Positions 7,492 to 7,543 of a stretch of 7,543 nucleotides of DNA are shown here, piece by piece. The notes under the pieces are model-generated. The model ran no database searches. It saw only the letters and a program-made list of their open reading frames with translations, and had not been told where the DNA came from. The stretch lies in NCBI GenBank assembly GCA_905236595.1, contig CAJORE010000038.1, positions 1 to 7,543 on the forward strand. Direction: 5' to 3'. Made by a program: the position numbers and the translations under genes. The stretch's first letter is position 1; each line of letters starts with the position of its first letter. The stretch is from an uncultured Selenomonadaceae bacterium. Lineage in GTDB: Bacteria > Bacillota > Negativicutes > Selenomonadales > Selenomonadaceae.

Positions 7492-7543
7492 TGCCGGAAA
7501 AAGACCCGGCAATGGTGCGGACGAATTATGCAGTGTTTCCTTA
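7492..7543 (-). repeat. Right arm of the inverted-repeat element
   Basis: Inverted copy of 7364-7417. It carries the local hairpin TGCCGG - 8-nt loop - CCGGCA (7492-7511) and ends with the 18-nt terminal repeat at the window edge. Both stem bases of the outer pair differ from the left arm (A/T there, G/C here) while pairing is kept, which hints that structure is being conserved. Confidence 0.72.

Larger units (their letters stand above)
7364..7543. mobile_element. MITE-like imperfect inverted-repeat element
   Basis: The two ends are inverted copies: TTAGGAAATACTGCATAA (7364-7381) and TTATGCAGTGTTTCCTTA (7526-7543) match at 16 of 18 positions when one is reversed. The similarity continues inward with small gaps through TTCGT and CCATTGCCG to a hairpin in each arm, TGCCGA/TCGGCA (7397-7417) and TGCCGG/CCGGCA (7492-7511). 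The centre holds a perfect 7-bp hairpin, AGCGTAG-TGGTG-CTACGCT (7436-7454). A TTA trinucleotide stands in the same orientation at both outer ends, which could be a 3-bp target duplication bordering GGAAA-type termini. There is no transposase gene and no credible ORF inside, so if mobile it would be non-autonomous. The window ends exactly at the outer repeat, so the true right border cannot be confirmed. It could instead be a structured RNA gene or a dispersed palindromic repeat. Confidence 0.7.

Noticed and set aside
7463..7543. Possible small plus-strand gene: AGGAGG followed by ATG, open for 27 codons to the window edge
   Set aside because: Only one base separates the AGGAGG from the ATG, too close for efficient initiation. 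The frame lies wholly within the inverted-repeat element and reads through its hairpin arm.

Overview
The window suggests a bacterium of the Firmicutes lineage, most plausibly a member of the Negativicutes (the outer-membrane-bearing Firmicutes). The evidence is the wording of the elongation factor G sequence (for example [11 protein letters not shown] and [10 protein letters not shown]), strong AGGAGG-type ribosome binding sites, and a composition close to half G+C. The placement rests on remembered family resemblance, not on a search, so it is moderately confident. All recognisable genes lie on the minus strand, so the biological reading order runs from the right edge (7543) to the left edge (1).

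Right edge, 7306-7543: a short non-coding region. Positions 7364-7543 form an imperfect inverted-repeat element of about 180 bp. It has matching ends, one hairpin in each arm and a perfect central hairpin, and looks like a MITE or other non-autonomous mobile element. It is the least conventional part of the window. The 58 bp between it and the first gene hold a GC-rich hairpin and a good ribosome binding site.

Middle, 2720-7305: a likely operon. It holds a 972-residue M16C zinc metallopeptidase, then dapA (4-hydroxy-tetrahydrodipicolinate synthase, lysine/diaminopimelate pathway) only 12 nt later, then, after 68 nt, a small secreted protein of unknown function. A strong Rho-independent terminator follows at 2721-2752.

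Left, 1-2622: the streptomycin (str) operon. It has its own sigma-70-type promoter (2594-2622), followed by rpsL (S12), rpsG (S7) and fusA (EF-G), which runs off the left edge after 524 codons. The two ribosomal proteins and the translocase are made together, as in most bacteria. The rpoBC genes often found upstream of rpsL are absent here, and the terminator plus promoter separate the str operon from the peptidase-dapA unit.

Most of the window is conserved housekeeping sequence. I found no CRISPR array, tRNA, rRNA or defence system. The points worth following up are the inverted-repeat element, the uncharacterised secreted protein, the tight M16C-dapA pairing, and the altered lysine-binding residues of DapA.
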